From Candidatus Zymogenus sp. (GTDB taxonomy: Bacteria; Desulfobacterota; Zymogenia; Zymogenales; Zymogenaceae), in assembly GCA_030613285.1 (NCBI GenBank), contig JAUWME010000077.1:1-8215 (forward strand): 8,215 nucleotides of DNA. Direction: 5' to 3'. Each line of letters starts with the position of its first letter. Position 1 is the stretch's first letter. Shown piece by piece: positions 5,817 to 8,215 of this stretch. Position numbers and translations under genes: made by a program. The notes beneath the pieces were generated by a model. The model was given only the letters and a program-made list of their open reading frames with translations, did not search any database and was not told the origin of the DNA.

Positions 5817-7010
5817 ATGAAACAGTGTTCAAAATGTGGGGCGTTGGCTGTTGACCCAAAGACACCTTTGTGCGAAAAGTGCGGGGCAACCTTAGTTAAC
5901 GCAAATGTAAAAATAGAAAGAGTGGAATCAGAGTTTCCTTGGTTTTGGACATGTCTAATCGCTTTTGTTGTAATAATCCTATCTTTTGTAATATTAGCGG
6001 CAATAGCAATTCCAAACTATCTGAAATATCAAACCAAATTACAAAACAAAGCCAAACAAGATGAAGCTCGCACAATACTTAAAGAAATCTATGAAGCAGA
6101 GACAGCATATTTTGCTACAGAAAACGAATTCAGAGCGGACACCGAAGTAATTTTTTTTAAACCCCCTTTAACACCGAAATATTATCAATTCAAAATCATT
6201 CGCGCTGATGAAGACAGTTTTGTCGCAAGGGCCTGGGGAAATATTGACAAAGACAGCCAAATCGATATGTGGGAAATTACTGAAAAAAGCCGCACGCCTG
6301 TTTGCATCTATGATGACGTAGAAAATGAAGGGGAAGAAATTGACCCCCTGAAAGGACTGGAGCTTGATGCTGTAAAAAAACAATCTGAAGCTTCATCAAT
6401 ACTTAAGGGGATTCGTAATGCAGAGCTCATGTATCATGCAAAAAAAGGCACATTCGGAGCGGACACTAAAGAAATTGGATTTGAACTCGCTTCACCACCA
6501 AAATATTATCAATACAAAATCATCCATGCCGATGAAAACGGTTTTGTTGCAAGAGCCTGGGGAAATATCGACAAAGATAGTCATATTGATATGTGGGAGG
6601 TTACAGAAAAAATCCGTACGCCAGCTTGCATCTATAACGATGTGGAAAATGAAGGAGAAGAGATTGGCCCCCTGGAGATGGAAAAGGTTGACCCTTTGAT
6701 AAAACAGTCTGAAGTTCGTAGAATACTTTCTGAAATCTACGATGCAGAGCTCAAGTTTTTTTTAAAGAATCGTAGATTCTGCGCAGATTTTAGTGAACTT
6801 GGGTTTAAATCCGATCTAAAAACGGAATATTATCAATTTAAAATCATCCATGCCGATGATTATGGCTTTAGTGTATGGGCCTGGGGGAATATTGACAACG
6901 ACCGTAAAATTGACATCTGGAAGCTGACTGAAAATGCCAGTGCGCCCTATTGTGTCTTCAACGATGTAAACAATAAAGGTAAAAAAGTTGACCCTTTGCA
7001 ACTAAGATGA
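5817..7010 (+). CDS. Zinc-ribbon-anchored pilin-like membrane protein with three tandem heads
   Basis: A 397-residue paralog of the preceding gene. It has the same zinc ribbon (Cys4, Cys7, Cys19, Cys22), a transmembrane helix at about 43-65, and AAIAIPNYLKYQ (61-72) in place of a prepilin helix, again with no leader peptidase site. The periplasmic part contains three copies of a 99-residue head (80-178, 188-286, 296-394) at an exact 108-residue period. Each copy begins with a KQxE helix and ends in (D/G)PL. Shared motifs are YYQxKII, (A/V)WGNIDxDxxIDxW and a CIYxDV-like strand. The acidic DxDxxID loop could bind a metal ion, by analogy only. The protein ends in DPLQLR like its neighbour, and the last bases before the stop are also nearly the same, indicating gene duplication. 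The ribosome site is weak (AAGAGA, about ten bases before ATG). Function unknown; surface display or sensing through the ribbon is speculation. Confidence 0.82.
   Translation: MKQCSKCGALAVDPKTPLCEKCGATLVNANVKIERVESEFPWFWTCLIAFVVIILSFVILAAIAIPNYLKYQTKLQNKAKQDEARTILKEIYEAETAYFATENEFRADTEVIFFKPPLTPKYYQFKIIRADEDSFVARAWGNIDKDSQIDMWEITEKSRTPVCIYDDVENEGEEIDPLKGLELDAVKKQSEASSILKGIRNAELMYHAKKGTFGADTKEIGFELASPPKYYQYKIIHADENGFVARAWGNIDKDSHIDMWEVTEKIRTPACIYNDVENEGEEIGPLEMEKVDPLIKQSEVRRILSEIYDAELKFFLKNRRFCADFSELGFKSDLKTEYYQFKIIHADDYGFSVWAWGNIDNDRKIDIWKLTENASAPYCVFNDVNNKGKKVDPLQLR
6054..6350 (+). repeat. Pilin-like head repeat, copy 1 of 3
   Basis: Residues 80-178 of the triple-head protein. This copy directly follows the membrane helix, so it sits where the single head of a pilin would be. 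Where the other heads have EIGF it has VIFF (111-114), making it the most diverged in that strand. Confidence 0.8.
6378..6674 (+). repeat. Pilin-like head repeat, copy 2 of 3
   Basis: Residues 188-286. This copy is closest at DNA level to the single head of the upstream paralog: the stretch around 6500-6530 matches 5568-5600 almost base for base. It lacks a membrane segment of its own, and its final DPL reads GPL. Confidence 0.8.
6702..6998 (+). repeat. Pilin-like head repeat, copy 3 of 3
   Basis: Residues 296-394. This is the most diverged copy overall (SVWAWGNIDNDRKIDIWKLTE). It shares the DPLQLR end and ENA(S/R) segment with the single-head paralog, which suggests that the ancestral gene end is kept here. 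Confidence 0.8.
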
Positions 7011-7039
7011 TGTATAACACTTAATACTTACTCACCCAC

Positions 7040-8215
7040 TCACTCAAAAATCTTCCCCGGATTTAATATCCCCCTGGGATCAATGGCGTCCTTAATCCGC
7101 TTCATCATCTCAATCTCGGTATCATCAAGGGAGATATTAAGATACTCACGCCGAATAGACCCAATCCCGTGCTCGCCGGTCAAAAGCCCCCCTAACCCAT
7201 CGGCAAGGCGGTAAAGCCCCACCCTTGCCTCCGGCAGTTTCTCCTCCCACTCCTCCTGCAACATATCCCCCTTTATTATCTCCACATGGACGTTGCCATC
7301 CCCGGCGTGGCCAAAAAAGATCGAAGACAATCCCAAATTGTCGAGAAGTTCTTTGGCCCCAGAAACAAAGCGGGGAATCTCACTCCTGGGCACCACCACA
7401 TCCTCCCCCTCTTTTACGGAGCTTATAGCGACTACCGCTTCCCTGATAGAGCGTCTCCCCTCCCAGAGCCTGTCTCGCTGTGCTGAAGATTCCGCCACGA
7501 TCATATCCGTTGCTCCAACAGCGGAGCAGACCTCCCAGATTCGTTCCATGGACCTCTCAATCTCCGATCTGTCCCCGCCGTCAATCTTTATTAAAAGCTG
7601 CGCCCCGGCGTCCTCAAAGGGGGTTTTCTTTTTCAGAAACTCCTCTGCTATCTTGATGGCGCCTTTGTCCAAAAACTCGATTGTAGCGGGAATTATCTTC
7701 GCTTTAATTATCTCGCTTACGGCCCTTGATGCAGTAATCAGGTCGTCAAATGGCACGAGGACATCGACAGACTCTGCGGGCATGGGAAGGAGTCTCAAGG
7801 TAATCTCGGTGACTATTCCCAAGGTTCCTTCGCTTCCCACCATAAGGCCGATAAGGTCGTATCCCGTGGCATTCTTTACCACTTTTCCCCCCATTTTGGC
7901 GATGGATCCGTCTGGAAATACCACTCTCATGCCAGTAACGTAATCTTTTGTCGTTCCGTACTTCACGGCCCTGGGTCCGCCGGCGCTTTCGGCCACATTC
8001 CCGCCGATGCAGCATGAATCGAGGCTTGCTGGATCCGGGGGATAAAAAAGCCCCACCTCCTCGGCACTTCTCCCAAGGTCTCCCGTGATTACCCCCGGCT
8101 CCACAACGACCATAAGGTTTTCTGTATCAATTTCAATGATACGGTTCATCCGCTCAAGCGTTACGATTATCCCACCAAAGGCGGGTACCGCACCGCCAGT
8201 AACGCCGGTGCCGCC
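7040..8215 (-). CDS. GlcD-type FAD-linked oxidase, N-terminus beyond window
   Basis: A flavoprotein of the glycolate oxidase GlcD / D-lactate dehydrogenase family (VAO fold), which oxidises a 2-hydroxy acid to a 2-oxo acid; the substrate cannot be read from sequence. The frame is open at the right edge, so 391 residues are visible and about 70 N-terminal residues are missing compared with a typical GlcD. The visible part starts with the FAD loop GGTGVTGGAVP (1-11), then LERMNRIIEID, SCCIGGNVAESAGGPRAVKYG (67-87), GGKVVKNATGYDL (109-121) and GSEGTLGIVTE (127-137). The C-terminal oxidase domain holds FFGHAGDGNVHVE (300-312, His303 and His310), TGEHGIG (346-352, His349) and the usual ending DPRGILNPGKIF. 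These histidines and Glu348 match the metal/substrate site of the family. ATG 8149 is internal and is not the start. The gene is convergent with the pilin-like genes, stop to stop 29 bases apart, with no clear terminator between them. Confidence 0.93.
   Translation of the reverse strand, partial: GGTGVTGGAVPAFGGIIVTLERMNRIIEIDTENLMVVVEPGVITGDLGRSAEEVGLFYPPDPASLDSCCIGGNVAESAGGPRAVKYGTTKDYVTGMRVVFPDGSIAKMGGKVVKNATGYDLIGLMVGSEGTLGIVTEITLRLLPMPAESVDVLVPFDDLITASRAVSEIIKAKIIPATIEFLDKGAIKIAEEFLKKKTPFEDAGAQLLIKIDGGDRSEIERSMERIWEVCSAVGATDMIVAESSAQRDRLWEGRRSIREAVVAISSVKEGEDVVVPRSEIPRFVSGAKELLDNLGLSSIFFGHAGDGNVHVEIIKGDMLQEEWEEKLPEARVGLYRLADGLGGLLTGEHGIGSIRREYLNISLDDTEIEMMKRIKDAIDPRGILNPGKIFE

Noticed and set aside
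6418..6699. A 93-codon plus-strand open frame inside the triple-head gene
   Set aside because: It is an out-of-frame shadow; the main frame carries the repeats.
6054..6998. CRISPR array or mobile repeat
   Set aside because: The 324-base units are in-frame coding repeats with no spacers or terminal inverted repeats.
5224..7010. Ordinary type IV pilin genes
   Set aside because: There is no prepilin leader, no cleavage glycine and no Glu5, and a zinc ribbon occupies the N-terminus.
7011..7039. Terminator between the convergent genes
   Set aside because: The 29 bases contain no stable hairpin, only a CTCAC-rich short repeat.
7293..7943. A 216-codon plus-strand open frame opposite the GlcD-type gene
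   Set aside because: The Ser- and Pro-rich translation is typical of an antisense shadow of a GC-rich gene, while the minus strand carries all GlcD motifs.

Overview
The window looks like a chromosomal segment of a Gram-negative, probably Desulfobacterota (deltaproteobacteria)-like bacterium. The clues are an MltD-type lytic transglycosylase lipoprotein, a GlcD-type flavoprotein, a stand-alone short NadA, and pilin-like helices (AAIAIPNFLKFQ) closest in memory to deltaproteobacterial type IV pilins. The lineage is an inference. There are eight protein genes, no RNA genes, no insertion sequence and no CRISPR array.

Layout. Bases 1-1018 (minus) hold a lytic transglycosylase lipoprotein whose 3' end is cut by the window edge. 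A 270-base divergent intergenic region (1019-1288) carries a good sigma70-type promoter and an inverted repeat in front of nadA (1289-2191, plus). After two tandem hairpins comes a likely two-gene unit: a secreted CHAT-domain protein whose catalytic cysteine is missing (2288-3463), and an extended SDR/NAD-epimerase-like protein (3485-4495) that appears to start at a rare AUU codon and lacks the YxxxK catalytic pair. The AT-rich stretch 4496-7010 carries a multi-pass membrane protein (4665-5201) and two paralogous proteins (5224-5757 and 5817-7010). Both paralogs join a cytoplasmic zinc ribbon, a transmembrane helix resembling the end of a type IV pilin N-terminal helix, and one or three copies of a pilin-like head. 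Convergent to these, 7040-8215 (minus) is a GlcD-type FAD-linked oxidase whose 5' end lies outside the window.

How the genes work together. nadA makes the quinolinate precursor of NAD; its neighbours are not NAD genes. The CHAT/SDR pair shares one transcript by spacing, and both members have lost their textbook catalytic residues, which suggests binding or structural roles. The best candidate for an undescribed system is 4665-7010: an integral membrane protein followed by two non-cleavable, zinc-ribbon-anchored pseudopilins, the second with its head triplicated at an exact 108-residue period. Their function is unknown.
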